A stretch of 64,000 nt of DNA from JAPOXR01 sp965116115. Lineage in GTDB: Bacteria > Pseudomonadota > Alphaproteobacteria > Rhodobacterales > Rhodobacteraceae. The stretch's first letter is position 1, and each line of letters opens with the position of its first letter. Below the pieces are notes generated by a model. It did not search any database and had not been told where the DNA came from. It saw only the letters and a program-made list of their open reading frames with translations. The DNA is taken from the NCBI GenBank assembly GCA_965116115.1, contig OZ220486.1, positions 4,526,001 to 4,590,000 of the forward strand, in the 5' to 3' direction. Below are positions 28,278-37,628 of the stretch, in pieces. A program made the position numbers and the translations under genes.

Positions 28278-29279
28278 TTATTTCACGACATCGACCTTGC
28301 TGCGGTTGAGCGAGATCGCAATTGCCGCGATCAGAAGCACGCCCAAGGCGATTTGACTCCAAGACGGCGGCACGCCCGCAATTGTCAGCCCGTTTCGCAC
28401 AATCGTCAAAGTCAGAGCGCCGATGATGGTCTTCACGACACTGCCGTGTCCGCCGGTCAGCGGGGTGCCCCCCAACGCCACTGCAGCGATCGCGTCGAGT
28501 TCGATCATCAGGCCTGCCTGCGGCGTGGCGGCGCCTGCGCGAGCAAGGTTGACGCAGGCAGCGATGCCTACCATCACGCCGGCGGCCGCGAAGACATTGA
28601 TCTTGAAGGCGGTCACGTTGATTCCCACCAACCGCAGCACTTTCTCGTTGCCGCCGACGGCCTTCAACTGCTGGCCGAAATGAGTCTTTTCGTAAAATAT
28701 CCACATAATCGCTGCGACGGCCGCGGCGATGATGAAGATCGCCGGGAACTTGCCCATGGACAGAAGCCAAGGCGCGGTCACGGAAGAAATGTTGGTGCCG
28801 CCCGAAACGCTGCCGTCCGTCAGGTAGATCGAGGTGCCGTCGGAGATGATGATGACGGCGGCGCGTGCCATTATCAGCATTGCCAGCGTAGTGATGAAGG
28901 AAGGGATCTTCAGCAACGAGATCACCAACCCGTTTATCATGCCGACGAGGGCTCCGGCAACGATCCCCAGCACCAGTCCCGCGTCGCCGAACCACAACAT
29001 CCCAAGCGCGCCCATGAAAGCGCTGAAGGCGAGGCTGGAACCAACGGAGATGTCGATCGACCCGGTTGTCACCACCATCAGTTGTGCGAATGCCAATAGC
29101 ATAAGAACCGGAGTTTGCTGCGCGATGAAGGTCCAGTTCCGGACCGACATGAAACGGTCACCGCTGATCACCCAGAACAGCAGAACCATCAGCGTGATCG
29201 CGACGAACGGGACATAATCGCGGATCTTCTCCTTCTGGCGAGGTGTCAGACGAATGCCGGCTGCGTTCGTGTCGGTCAT
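28278..29279 (-). CDS. Sugar ABC transporter permease (FrcC/RbsC-type)
   Basis: 333 residues from ATG 29279, which follows a GAGGAGCG ribosome-binding site (an upstream in-frame ATG at 29294 lies on that site). About ten hydrophobic helices. TTGSIDISVGSSLAFSAFMG is the signature of the BPD_transp_2 family, and GGTPLTGGHGSV is its conserved cytoplasmic loop. It would form the inner-membrane channel for a monosaccharide together with the ATPase just upstream and the binding protein at 35417-36496. Last gene of the operon. Confidence 0.92.
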   Translation of the reverse strand: MTDTNAAGIRLTPRQKEKIRDYVPFVAITLMVLLFWVISGDRFMSVRNWTFIAQQTPVLMLLAFAQLMVVTTGSIDISVGSSLAFSAFMGALGMLWFGDAGLVLGIVAGALVGMINGLVISLLKIPSFITTLAMLIMARAAVIIISDGTSIYLTDGSVSGGTNISSVTAPWLLSMGKFPAIFIIAAAVAAIMWIFYEKTHFGQQLKAVGGNEKVLRLVGINVTAFKINVFAAAGVMVGIAACVNLARAGAATPQAGLMIELDAIAAVALGGTPLTGGHGSVVKTIIGALTLTIVRNGLTIAGVPPSWSQIALGVLLIAAIAISLNRSKVDVVK

Positions 29280-29290
29280 GGATTCGCTCC

Positions 29291-30070
29291 TCATACTCCG
29301 GCGGTGATCGCCTTGACCAAGCGGTCGCTGGTGACCCTGTCACGCCTGAACTCCTGCGAGGTGACACCGTGATGGATCACGATTATGCGGTCGGCCAGCC
29401 GCTGCACTTGGTCGAGGTTGTGGCTGATCAGAATGAAGGAGGTGCCGTGTCTGTCGCGCACCTCTTCGACCATGCGCTCCACCTCGGCGGTTTCGCTGGG
29501 GCCGAGCGCGGCCGTGGGTTCGTCAAGGATCACGATCTCCTTGCCCCAAGCGATCGCGCGCCCGATGGCGATGGATTGCTGCTGTCCGCCGGATAGGTTC
29601 GAGACCGGCCGCGAGAGATCCTGCACCGTCTTGACGTTCAGTTGTTCAAGCACCGCCTCGGTTCTCGCCCGCATGGATTTGCCATCAATGAATATTCCCC
29701 ATTTCCGGGGTGTCCGGCCGAGAAACAGATTGTAGGGCGCGGACATGTTCGGAACCAGCGCCAGATCCTGATAGACAACCTCGATGCCGCGATCGCGCAT
29801 CCGGCTGACGCTGTGGTCGTGCAGATCAATTGTTTCGCCCCTGATCCGGATTTCGCCGGAATCAGGCTGATAGACTCCGACAACGGTTTTGATCAGAGTC
29901 GATTTCCCGGCGCCATTGGCGCCGACAATTGCGATCACCTCGCGCCGGTCCAGCTTGAACGATCCGGATCGCAGCGCCTGAACGCCGCCGAAGGACTTGG
30001 AGACGTTCGCCACCTCCAGAAGTGGAGGTTCGGGGATACTTTCGGCCACGTCCACGTCCTTTTGAATCAA
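29291..30070 (-). CDS. Sugar ABC transporter ATP-binding protein (FrcA-type)
   Basis: 259 residues with one ABC domain, as in rhizobial FrcA and unlike two-domain RbsA. Walker A GANGAGKST, Q-loop, signature LSGGQQQSIAIGRA, Walker B IVILDEPTAALG and the H-loop in ILISHNLDQV are present. It overlaps the ROK regulator by 4 bases and precedes the permease by about 11 bases, so all three are coupled. Energises uptake of fructose, ribose or a related sugar; specificity is set by the binding protein. Confidence 0.92.
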   Translation of the reverse strand: MIQKDVDVAESIPEPPLLEVANVSKSFGGVQALRSGSFKLDRREVIAIVGANGAGKSTLIKTVVGVYQPDSGEIRIRGETIDLHDHSVSRMRDRGIEVVYQDLALVPNMSAPYNLFLGRTPRKWGIFIDGKSMRARTEAVLEQLNVKTVQDLSRPVSNLSGGQQQSIAIGRAIAWGKEIVILDEPTAALGPSETAEVERMVEEVRDRHGTSFILISHNLDQVQRLADRIIVIHHGVTSQEFRRDRVTSDRLVKAITAGV

Positions 30071-31305
30071 TGTTCAGAGACAGCGGTTCGCATCGGCGGA
30101 GGCCTCTCATCCCGGCGGTTAGTGAGATAGATCTGCGACAGCACGTCGAGATAAGTGCCCTTGAGAACAGGGTCGCCCTTGATCTGCGACAATTCCAACC
30201 GGATGCCTTGGAATATGCTGGGCAGCAACGACCCCTTGACATGCTTTTCGATCGCCGCGCGGAACGACTCGCCAAACGCCGCATATTCGTCGCCTATGAC
30301 CACGATGTCGGGATTCACCAAATTGATGCAGTTGGTGATGCCTTGGGCGAGGTGCAGTGCCACCCGGCCGACTTCGGCCACCGCCAGTTTGTCATTGGCC
30401 CGGTAGGCGGCGGCAACGTCGGCAAAGCGCGCTTCCGGGGTGAGCACGGTATCCGGGTTCCCGCCCGCAGTTTCGCGAACCGCCCGAAGGAGCACGATCC
30501 GGGATGTGAAGAGTTCGAGACAACCGCGATTGCCGCATTCGCAACGGGGGCCGTTGACGTTGATCGATGTATGGCCGAGTTCCCCGGCAAGCCCGAGGCT
30601 GCCCCGATAGATCTCGCCGTCGGCAACCAGTGCCGAACCGATGCCCTGACCGGCTGAGATGTAGAGCAGGACCCTGGCGCCGGACGGCTTCGCCTGCGCT
30701 CTCCAGACTGTCAACCCTGCCGCCTTGGCGTCGTGTATCGAAAACACCGGGACCGTGCAGTAACGCTCTCGGAGAGCGTGGACAAGATCAAAGGCCTGCC
30801 AGTCGGGACTCTCCGTCATCAGAATGACGCGCTCATCACGCTCGAGAAACGGGCCCGGAACGGCGACGCCCATTCCGTCCACCTGAGGATGTCTGGCCAA
30901 ATGCCGGTTCACGTAGGCGGCTATCTGGCTGAATTTCTGGGAAGAAGGCTGATTCTTTGTGATCCGCCCCTCGGATTCGTCCAGAAGTTCGCCGGCAAGA
31001 CTGTAAACTCCAACCGAAAAGTTGCGTCGCTGCAGACGGACGCAGACAATCACGCGTCCTCTGCGGGAGAAGCTCAGATTGATCGAGCGGCGTCCGCGAC
31101 CGCCCTTCACGGGGCCCACCTCCTCAACGACACCGCTCTCAATAAGCAGATTGATTGCGCGGGTGACTGTGGCTTGGTCAAGCCCGGTGGCGACGCTGAT
31201 TTCCTTGCGGGAACAAAGCCCGAGTTCCAGCATCGCCGACAGAATCACACGGCGGTTGAACCCTTGCACATCGCCGATGGACAAGCCCATTTGCCCGAAA
31301 CTCAT
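30067..31305 (-). CDS. ROK-family transcriptional regulator
   Basis: 412 residues from ATG 31305 (GGAG nine bases before; a TTG at 31323 is the alternative). The N-terminal winged helix (LCSRKEISVATGLDQATVTR, about 24-43) is followed by a sugar-kinase-like ROK domain with VAVPGPF, SAGQGIGSALV, GLAGELGHTSI and the zinc motif CECGNRGCLE. Such NagC/XylR proteins repress sugar genes and release DNA on sugar binding. It lies inside the fructoside operon it presumably controls. Confidence 0.9.
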   Translation of the reverse strand: MSFGQMGLSIGDVQGFNRRVILSAMLELGLCSRKEISVATGLDQATVTRAINLLIESGVVEEVGPVKGGRGRRSINLSFSRRGRVIVCVRLQRRNFSVGVYSLAGELLDESEGRITKNQPSSQKFSQIAAYVNRHLARHPQVDGMGVAVPGPFLERDERVILMTESPDWQAFDLVHALRERYCTVPVFSIHDAKAAGLTVWRAQAKPSGARVLLYISAGQGIGSALVADGEIYRGSLGLAGELGHTSINVNGPRCECGNRGCLELFTSRIVLLRAVRETAGGNPDTVLTPEARFADVAAAYRANDKLAVAEVGRVALHLAQGITNCINLVNPDIVVIGDEYAAFGESFRAAIEKHVKGSLLPSIFQGIRLELSQIKGDPVLKGTYLDVLSQIYLTNRRDERPPPMRTAVSEH

Positions 31306-31382
31306 CTGCGTTCTCCGTTTCAACGCCCGAAGTCAAGGGTAGCGGGCTTTTTTGCAGCTTGCAAGCAAGTTGCTCCTTCCGG

Positions 31383-32036
31383 TCAACGGCAATGTGCGCC
31401 ATCGACAACGAATTCCGCGGCATGTTTCGTGGCCCGGATTTTTCCGGCGTTCGGCAAATCGGTTTCGAAGATCTTGGCATGGGCCCTGACCGGGCCGCGG
31501 CCGCCGGCAAGATGCCGGGCACGAAGTCGCTCTTGCAGAACCGCGTCTGGCGCGTCGACGAAGATCCGGAGCCGAAATTGGCGGGCTACGTCGTTCCAGA
31601 CCGGTGTTTCGGCGAACAGATAGTTTCCCTCGACAATGCAGACATCCTCCTGGCCGGTGATCCAGAGTCCGTCCGCCACCGGTTCGTGCTTGGTGCGGGA
31701 ATAAGTCGGCCACCAAAAGGCCTTTCTCGCCGTCAGGCTCTGCACCGCCGCAAGCAGCGCATCCGCATTGAAGGTGTCGATCCGGCCTTTCGCCGTCCTT
31801 AATCCCAGCACTTCGAGGCGTGCGGTGGAAAGATGAAACCCGTCCATTGGACAGTGCCTTGCCAAAAAACCGCATTCCTTCGAGAGTTCATCGGCGAGAT
31901 GCTGCGAGAGAGTCGATTTGCCCGATGCCGGCGGACCGGCGATGCCGAGGAGAAACGGGCGCACCTGTTCTCTCCGCATGAGTCCGGCCACGAGATCCGG
32001 CAGATCAGCGTGCGGAATCGGAACGGGTTCAGCCAT
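31383..32036 (-). CDS. FrcK-like P-loop kinase (uridine kinase/panK-related)
   Basis: 217 residues when started at ATG 32036, which overlaps the PfkB stop; a start at 32105 is possible but overlaps more. P-loop GIAGPPASGKSTLSQHL, substrate loop PMDGFHLS, and EGNYLF are shared with the FrcK and YggC (uridine-kinase/phosphoribulokinase-like) group. The gene accompanies frcBCA in rhizobia, where its substrate is not firmly established. By context it phosphorylates the imported sugar or a product of it. Confidence 0.82.
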   Translation of the reverse strand: MAEPVPIPHADLPDLVAGLMRREQVRPFLLGIAGPPASGKSTLSQHLADELSKECGFLARHCPMDGFHLSTARLEVLGLRTAKGRIDTFNADALLAAVQSLTARKAFWWPTYSRTKHEPVADGLWITGQEDVCIVEGNYLFAETPVWNDVARQFRLRIFVDAPDAVLQERLRARHLAGGRGPVRAHAKIFETDLPNAGKIRATKHAAEFVVDGAHCR

Positions 32037-32877
32037 CGAGAAAACGCCGTGTGCCGGGAGAAACGCAGGAGTGTCCGGCAACCTGATTTGCGTGTTGGAG
32101 CGCAACGACGAACTCTCCGGTCTTCAAGAATGCGTGGCAGAATGCCCCGTGAAAGATGTCGCCGGCGCCAAGCGTGTCGACAGCCGGAACAGATAGCGCA
32201 GGGATTTCTCCTCTCGTACCGCAGTTCTCCCAGATCACCCCGCGCGCTCCTCGCGTAATTGCCCAGCGCTTGATTCCGAGATTCGCGCATTCCACAGCGA
32301 AGGCGTCCGGACCGCCTGGGAAGAATTTTTCGGAAACGATGGGAATGTCTGCCATGCCGAGATATTCGGGAGACCAGTCCTTCCAGCCGCCGCCGTCGAG
32401 CACCACCGGTCCGTCGAAAGCCTGGATCGCCTCGGCATGGCGTGTCACGAATGGACGTTCGTACTGGTCGATCTGGATCAAGTCGTATCCGGCATTGATC
32501 AGGCCGGGCAACTCCCTTGGCCGCGCACACTCCCCGCCGCCAGCGTTGACGATCAATCGGTCGCCGCTGGCGCGGGTCGAAATGACGGTGGAAATCGGGA
32601 CACGGTAGTCCGGGTCGGCGCAGATGTCGATCAGTTCCACGCCATGCCGGCGAAGGTCGTCGCAGAGAAACGTCCGAAAAGGTTCGTTTCGTCCCAAGGA
32701 AGAGACCAGATGCGCCTCGCCGCCCAGACGGGCGAAGGTCACGGCGGCATTCAGTGCCGAACCGCCGGGAATAATGTCGTTAAAGACTGCCTGGACTTTG
32801 GTATCCGGCTCGGGGAATTCGTCAACCAGGCTGATCAAGTCGATCACCGAACGTCCGATGAAGAGTGCGCGGCTCAC
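32029..32877 (-). CDS. PfkB-family sugar kinase (fructokinase/ribokinase-like)
   Basis: 282 residues. N-terminal GRSVIDLISLVDEFPEPDTK, the sugar-binding IIPGGSALNAAVTFARLG, VLDGGGWKDW and the C-terminal ATP/anion-hole signature VDTLGAGDIFHGAF with the catalytic Asp are all present. Within this operon the likeliest substrate is fructose released by the GH32-like enzyme. The C-terminus overlaps the next gene by 8 bases. A 980-base gene-free stretch lies between it and the hydrolase upstream. Confidence 0.9.
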   Translation of the reverse strand: MSRALFIGRSVIDLISLVDEFPEPDTKVQAVFNDIIPGGSALNAAVTFARLGGEAHLVSSLGRNEPFRTFLCDDLRRHGVELIDICADPDYRVPISTVISTRASGDRLIVNAGGGECARPRELPGLINAGYDLIQIDQYERPFVTRHAEAIQAFDGPVVLDGGGWKDWSPEYLGMADIPIVSEKFFPGGPDAFAVECANLGIKRWAITRGARGVIWENCGTRGEIPALSVPAVDTLGAGDIFHGAFCHAFLKTGEFVVALQHANQVAGHSCVSPGTRRFLDG

Positions 32878-33861
32878 GCGGTCTCAATGTGCGGACTGAG
32901 CGCACCTCCACCGTTACGAAAAGCCATCATCGGCAACGGGACGGCCTGTATCGATGCAATGCGCGCGGCACCGCCGGAACACTCGGGACGGCAACGGGCC
33001 GGAGCTTTTTTGAAGCTTGTGTCCCAGCCGGCCATGCGTCTCGCGCCAGTGCGGATTCGGAGATTGGTCCCGCCTGCATTCATGCCCGGCATACGGCGTT
33101 GCCCGCCGCAATTCCCGTTGTCCGATTCCTGCCGGGGCAATGCGGGCAGACAACGCCTTATGTCAAAGTTACAGGGCAATCCTTCGCTAATCACCTTGGT
33201 TCGGCAGGTTGCGCCGATGCCGCGGCTCACTTGCGGCGGAATCGTCCGCAGATCCGGAAACACGACTGGATGACGCCGGTCCGGCGGCATTTGCGGCGGC
33301 GATTCATCCGTTTGCCAGCGCGGCCGCAGCCAAACGATTGTGAACAGGCTCAAAGGTTCGTATAAATCAGAGGCTTCCGAATTCTGGAACGTGTGATGCA
33401 GGAGCATTTTGTCCAAAGACTTCATCGCGTCTTGGCAACGCGGGTATCAAATGATTGAAACACAAAACGAGCGCAGCGATGGCGGCATTGAAGGCATGCC
33501 TCGCCGGCCTTCCGCAGTTGACCTTGGGCATTCCGGTCACAAGCTCCGGAACAGAACCGCAGGGACCGCTGCGAAGCGTTCGTTCACGGTTTCTTTGCAG
33601 TGTGTGTGCCGATTGATTCGCATGTCGGCGCAATGTCCTGCCGGCACCGTGAAAGTTCCGTTGATCATTTCACCGCTGGCCTTGTCCATGCCGCCTGGCA
33701 TGTGACGCCGCCCGCAAAGCGGGCATCTGCGTCGCTTTCACGGCCGCGGTTCCAGCCCCATGTTCAATACGCAAACGACCGTTCCGCTTGACCGTTGCCC
33801 GACCGGGCTGTCCAAGCGCCGCCATTGCGGGATCAGTGTGTTGCGGTCGTTCCATGGTTCC
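32878..33861. other. Gap in the fructoside operon, no recognisable gene
   Basis: Nearly 1 kb with only shadow-like frames on both strands (rich in Arg, Pro and Cys, no family motif). It separates the hydrolase from the kinase although both point the same way, so it is probably either a decayed gene or inserted DNA. No transposon ends were recognised. Confidence 0.5.
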
Positions 33862-35346
33862 TCAGCGGCGAAACGCAAGGTCCTGGAAACGTGCCGCGCC
33901 CTCCTGAACGAACAGACCCCATGCAACGTCGGAAACTTCGTAAACGCGATAGCTCGCCACGACCTGCTCGGCGACAAAGCATTCCACAGCCGATCCCTTG
34001 CGCAGGATTTGAACGCGATAGCGATCATTTTTCGGGATATGAGACAGCGGACGTTCGACCAAGGGAGTTTCGATTTCAAGAGCGACCTCAATGCCGTGGC
34101 GCTCGCGCAGCACGAGGTTGTCCCAAAGCGGATCCATCGTGGTGGGCCAGCGGTCGAAAAGGACGCGTGCCTTCATCGGTTCGATCGCAAGCATATAGCC
34201 GCTGTCCAAACAATCGCCGCCTTGCGGCTCGATCAGCACGCCCACGGCTTCTGTAGACATACTTGGTTCAATCACCGCGTCGAGAAGCACGTCGTCGCGC
34301 CCAGGCCCTTCGAGAAAGGCGTAGCCGTAGGCCCCGGTGGCATCGCAAACGAGCGCTCCGTCGTTCCGCCAAGCGCCGGCTCTCGGATCGAGTCCGAACG
34401 GGACCGGATCGGCGTAGCTTTCTGCAACCTCGGGCGGAAGGCGACAATTCAGAGTTCCGTCAGGCAGGGAGATCAGCTCGCGGGGCGATCCGAGTTCGCC
34501 GCCCCAGACCCAAGGCTGTTTAGGATCATGGTGTTTGCGGAATGGAATCCAAGCGAAGGTCACTCTGCGCTTGCCGTCGCTCGCCGATTTTGCGGCATAG
34601 AAGCGGCGGCCGTCGAGACTGTCAAGCTTGCGGCTTTCCCAAGGTCCCTCAGGTGCGGACGCGACGCGATAGACTGTTTGCATCCGCTCGGAATAGCGGC
34701 TTTCCACCAGATACCACCAGTCGCCGAGTTGGAAGGTTTCGGGACATTCCGGACAATGCGTCAGCATTGACGACGCAAGCGGCGGGCCGACCTCCCAATT
34801 GTCCAGATCGGTCGAAACGGCCACCGCCACGCAGCCTCGCCGAAATTGCGGCCCTTCGGCCATTCGCGCCGAAATCAGCATCTTGAACATGCCTGTCACG
34901 GGTTCACGGAAGACGAACGGGTCGCGCCAATCGACAGATTCGTACCAACGCGTATCCGGCGTTATCAGCGGGTTGCAGTCAGCTTTTTCCCAAGCGACAA
35001 GATCCGTCGAGGTCGCTTTGCAGATTGTCTGCGGCGAGGCCGCCTGCCGATTGTAGCCCGTGTAGAAAAAATGGAACACGCCGTCGTGCTCGATCACCGA
35101 ACCGGTCCAGATGCCGTCGCCGTCGCATTCTCCGGGCTCGCCGGGCCCGAAGGCATCCGGCATCGCCTCCCAGTGCACCAAATCGGTCGAACGCAGATAG
35201 GCGGTCGAGACCCGCGCACGTTCGACATACTCCCATGCCCCAACCGGGGGCTGGGAAAAAAACAGATGCCAGAAACCGCCGTGAAAAAAGGGAATGGTGT
35301 CGCCTGCAGCTGCTCCGCGCTCCGGTGCGTAACCGAATAGCCTCAT
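33862..35346 (-). CDS. Glycoside hydrolase family 32-like beta-fructosidase
   Basis: About 494 residues in the form of a five-bladed propeller enzyme plus a C-terminal beta-sandwich. Candidate catalytic sites: Asp in GDTIPFFHGGFWHLFF (nucleophile position), WRDPFVF (RDP transition-state Asp) and CPECPETFQLG (the EC motif with the acid/base Glu). The C-terminal domain (from about residue 320) ends YEVSDVAWGLFVQEG. It would release fructose from sucrose, levan or a related fructoside. No signal peptide, so probably cytoplasmic. ATG 35346 follows GAGATGGA; ATGs at 35358 and 35412 are in frame, but the latter lies upstream of a strong hairpin. Confidence 0.82.
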   Translation of the reverse strand: MRLFGYAPERGAAAGDTIPFFHGGFWHLFFSQPPVGAWEYVERARVSTAYLRSTDLVHWEAMPDAFGPGEPGECDGDGIWTGSVIEHDGVFHFFYTGYNRQAASPQTICKATSTDLVAWEKADCNPLITPDTRWYESVDWRDPFVFREPVTGMFKMLISARMAEGPQFRRGCVAVAVSTDLDNWEVGPPLASSMLTHCPECPETFQLGDWWYLVESRYSERMQTVYRVASAPEGPWESRKLDSLDGRRFYAAKSASDGKRRVTFAWIPFRKHHDPKQPWVWGGELGSPRELISLPDGTLNCRLPPEVAESYADPVPFGLDPRAGAWRNDGALVCDATGAYGYAFLEGPGRDDVLLDAVIEPSMSTEAVGVLIEPQGGDCLDSGYMLAIEPMKARVLFDRWPTTMDPLWDNLVLRERHGIEVALEIETPLVERPLSHIPKNDRYRVQILRKGSAVECFVAEQVVASYRVYEVSDVAWGLFVQEGAARFQDLAFRR

Positions 35347-35379
35347 GGCGAATTCCATCTCGTTACCATTAAAGCTCCA

Positions 35380-35404
35380 CCCTCCGGCCTCGAGTGCCGG
35401 AGGG
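35380..35404. promoter_or_regulatory. Intercistronic hairpin between binding protein and hydrolase genes
   Basis: A perfect 9-base stem, CCCTCCGGC and GCCGGAGGG, with a 7-base loop, 12 bases after the binding-protein stop. There is no U run, so it looks less like a terminator than like an mRNA-stabilising hairpin that would keep more transcript of the binding protein than of the downstream genes, as known from maltose-type operons. Confidence 0.65.
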
Positions 35405-35416
35405 CAGGTCATAGTG

Positions 35417-36496
35417 CTACTTTACATATTCTTCCCAGTTCTTCGAGAAGCTGTCGATGAAGCCGGGCAGGTCGGCGTCCGGGTTGTGCACGCGGCTTAG
35501 GCTGCGCACATCCTCTTCCGACAGAATGCAGCCCTGCAAGAGGCCGTTGGCGTATGTGTCCACGTTTGCGGCTGTCACCGGAATCAGGCTGAAGAGAGGC
35601 TGCGTGTCCTCCACCGGATGCCCGTGCAGGTAGTCATAGAGCTGGATCAATCCGAAACCGCCAACCATCCAGTGGCCGCCGATTGAGAAATCGAGCTTGC
35701 CGTCCCTGATGAACTGCGCCACCTGCTCATCGATGTCCGTGGTGATGATGGCAATGTCGTCCCGGCCGGCTTGGTCCACGGCGAACTGGCTGCCGAGCCC
35801 GGCTACCGCGCCGAGCACGATAATCGCGTCGATCTCGCCTGGAGCGAAGCGCGCAATAAATTGTTCCGCGTACTTCTGGCCGTTCTCGCGATTGAGCCGG
35901 TCCCAGGCCTCGGCGATCAGTTCAACGTCGTCGTGCCGATCAAGAACGCTCAGAACGCCGTCCCAGATCTCCTCGGCTGAAGTGACCCCCTTCTGGTTCC
36001 AGATCATCGCCACCTTTCTGTGGCCGAGTTCAACCGTGGTTTGGCCGATCGCTTCGCCCCAACTTGTGTTGTTCTGGGTCACTTGGGCAATGAAGTTCTT
36101 TCCTTGGTAATCGGTGTCGTAGTTCGACACCACCAGCCGGCCGACAGCGACACCGGGGATGTCATTGGCTTCCAGAAGCCGCGCCACCTGAATTCCGGCG
36201 GGCGACGTCAGCGGGTTGAAGATCAAACCGTCAGGCTGGCTGGCGATGATCGATTCCGCCTGTGCGACGTGCTGCTCTTCCGAGTTTTGATCGTCAAACT
36301 CCTTCAACTCGACATCAAGCGCCTCCGCGACGCAGCGCTCGAACCGGTGGCGATTGATTACCCACGGATTGGTCTCGGGCTGGCCGAGATCGGCGATGAC
36401 CAAGTCCGTGCGCACATGGCCGTCGGCAGCGGCGGCGCCGCCGGCGATCGGCAGCATAGCTGCAATTGCAATGGACTTCAGGGTCATTTTGTTCAT
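35417..36496 (-). CDS. Periplasmic sugar-binding protein (FrcB/RbsB-like)
   Basis: 359 residues. A signal peptide is visible (IAIAAMLPIAGGAAAADG, cut near residue 24). The mature protein is a Peripla_BP_4-type fold: NPWVINRHRFERCVAEAL, PDGLIFNPLTSPAGIQVARL, DAIIVLGAVAGLGSQ and ITTDIDEQVAQFIRDGKLDF. First gene of the minus-strand operon, with an AGGAGAGGA ribosome-binding site. It would deliver a sugar to the FrcC/FrcA-type components seven kilobases downstream. Confidence 0.9.
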   Translation of the reverse strand: MNKMTLKSIAIAAMLPIAGGAAAADGHVRTDLVIADLGQPETNPWVINRHRFERCVAEALDVELKEFDDQNSEEQHVAQAESIIASQPDGLIFNPLTSPAGIQVARLLEANDIPGVAVGRLVVSNYDTDYQGKNFIAQVTQNNTSWGEAIGQTTVELGHRKVAMIWNQKGVTSAEEIWDGVLSVLDRHDDVELIAEAWDRLNRENGQKYAEQFIARFAPGEIDAIIVLGAVAGLGSQFAVDQAGRDDIAIITTDIDEQVAQFIRDGKLDFSIGGHWMVGGFGLIQLYDYLHGHPVEDTQPLFSLIPVTAANVDTYANGLLQGCILSEEDVRSLSRVHNPDADLPGFIDSFSKNWEEYVK

Positions 36497-36571
36497 TTTC
36501 CTCTCCTTCCTCTCCTTGAATGGCCTAGGCGCACATTGCGCGTTTCGTTGGCTCCGAACGAATCGCCATAT

Positions 36572-36620
36572 TTATTTGTATGCATCAATTAAATGTTAAG
36601 CGCAATTAATTTTTTGCCTG
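36572..36620 (-). promoter_or_regulatory. Candidate operator region of the fructoside operon
   Basis: In an otherwise GC-rich sequence this AT-rich stretch upstream of the binding-protein gene contains two direct TTAATTG repeats (minus strand) 13 bases apart. They may form part of the promoter or a site for the ROK regulator. Position relative to the start (about 90 bases) is suitable; no experimental consensus was matched. Confidence 0.3.
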
Positions 36621-36679
36621 CATGCTGAACCCGATTCGTGGAGCATGGGGCGGACAGCGAAGACAATCGAAGCATCCGC

Positions 36680-37345
36680 CGCCGGCCGATCAGGTTCAAG
36701 CACTGCACTTCTCGGGCCGACAGCAGAAGATTCTTGATGATCTTCAAAGGCTTGAAGGAGCGGATCAAGAAAGCCTCGGACGAAAAAGACAACGGCGATC
36801 CGGTGCCGCGGAGCCGGATGATCGACTCGTCGTCGGTCCGCGCTCACCGCTGTGCCGCCGGGTCGCTTAAGGACAGCGAGCCGCGGGAGACCGGGCGTTC
36901 CCGGGGCGAGCGGCCAACAAAAACCCATGCCATGGCCGACGGCAAGGGCGGGTTGCGCCGCAGGCGCATGCGCCTTTCGCCGGGACAGGCCGCCGACCGC
37001 GCTGGGGCGGCGGCCCTTCTTGACGGTCTTGCAGCCGGGGGCGTCCTGATCGCTGGCAAGGCTTACGATGCTGACGCCGTTCTCAAACGTATAGCAACGT
37101 ATAGCGGAAGCGGGCTTCCGGGCCGTCATTCCGTCAAAACCGAACCGCAGGCGGCAGCGGCCGCTGGATGAAGCCGCCTGTGCGACGCGTGATGTCATTG
37201 AGCGTTTCTTCTTAAGAATCAAAGAATTCCGGCGGATCGCGGCCCGCTTTGACAAGCGGGCGCGCGACTTCGCCGCCGCTGTCATCCTCACCGTCGTCCG
37301 CCGCCTGCTGCGGAATGCCGCAAAGCTGATGATTGAGTCCGCAAC
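36680..37345 (+). mobile_element. IS5-family transposase remnant
   Basis: Plus-strand frames repeat the intact IS5 transposase: RMIDSSSVRAHRCAAGSLKD, THAMADGKGGLRRRRMRLS, then after a frameshift RFFLRIKEFRRIAARFDKRA and AAVILTVVRRLLRNAAKLMI. The N-terminal ~60 codons are missing and a duplicated ATAGCAACGT causes one frame change. The GATTGAGTCC end remains at about 37340. Confidence 0.8.
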
Positions 37346-37628
37346 CGGGAATCGGGAAATGGTTGAGACCATGAATAAGGCGGTCAATGCTGTCTGGACA
37401 GACTTCGCCGCCGACCCCGATCAAGTCATCTTGGTTGTCAACCGGCCGGGCGCGGACTGAGTTGACCGGCGGAATCGCCGCTTCAGCCAAGCCGGGCCGG
37501 TGATTGATCCAGCAATGCCCCGATACTTGACGACACGACCTGGTTTCGAACAAGATTGACGGAGGCGCCGCGCAAAGCAGCGACGCCGTTGACGGTGTTC
37601 CTGCCCGCCGCTATTCTATTTAATCCAT
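37346..37628. other. Spacer before the Uma2-like gene
   Basis: About 280 bases. A short plus-strand frame at 37369-37460 (MNKAVNAVWTDFAADPDQ, ending PGAD) might be the tail of a lost gene; nothing else is recognised. Confidence 0.4.

Noticed and set aside
28101..29099. 332-residue plus-strand frame opposite the permease gene
   Set aside because: Rich in His, Gln and Cys without motifs; the minus strand holds an unmistakable permease.
33760..34770. 336-residue plus-strand frame opposite the GH32-like gene
   Set aside because: No recognisable domain; the minus strand carries the RDP and EC motifs of the hydrolase.
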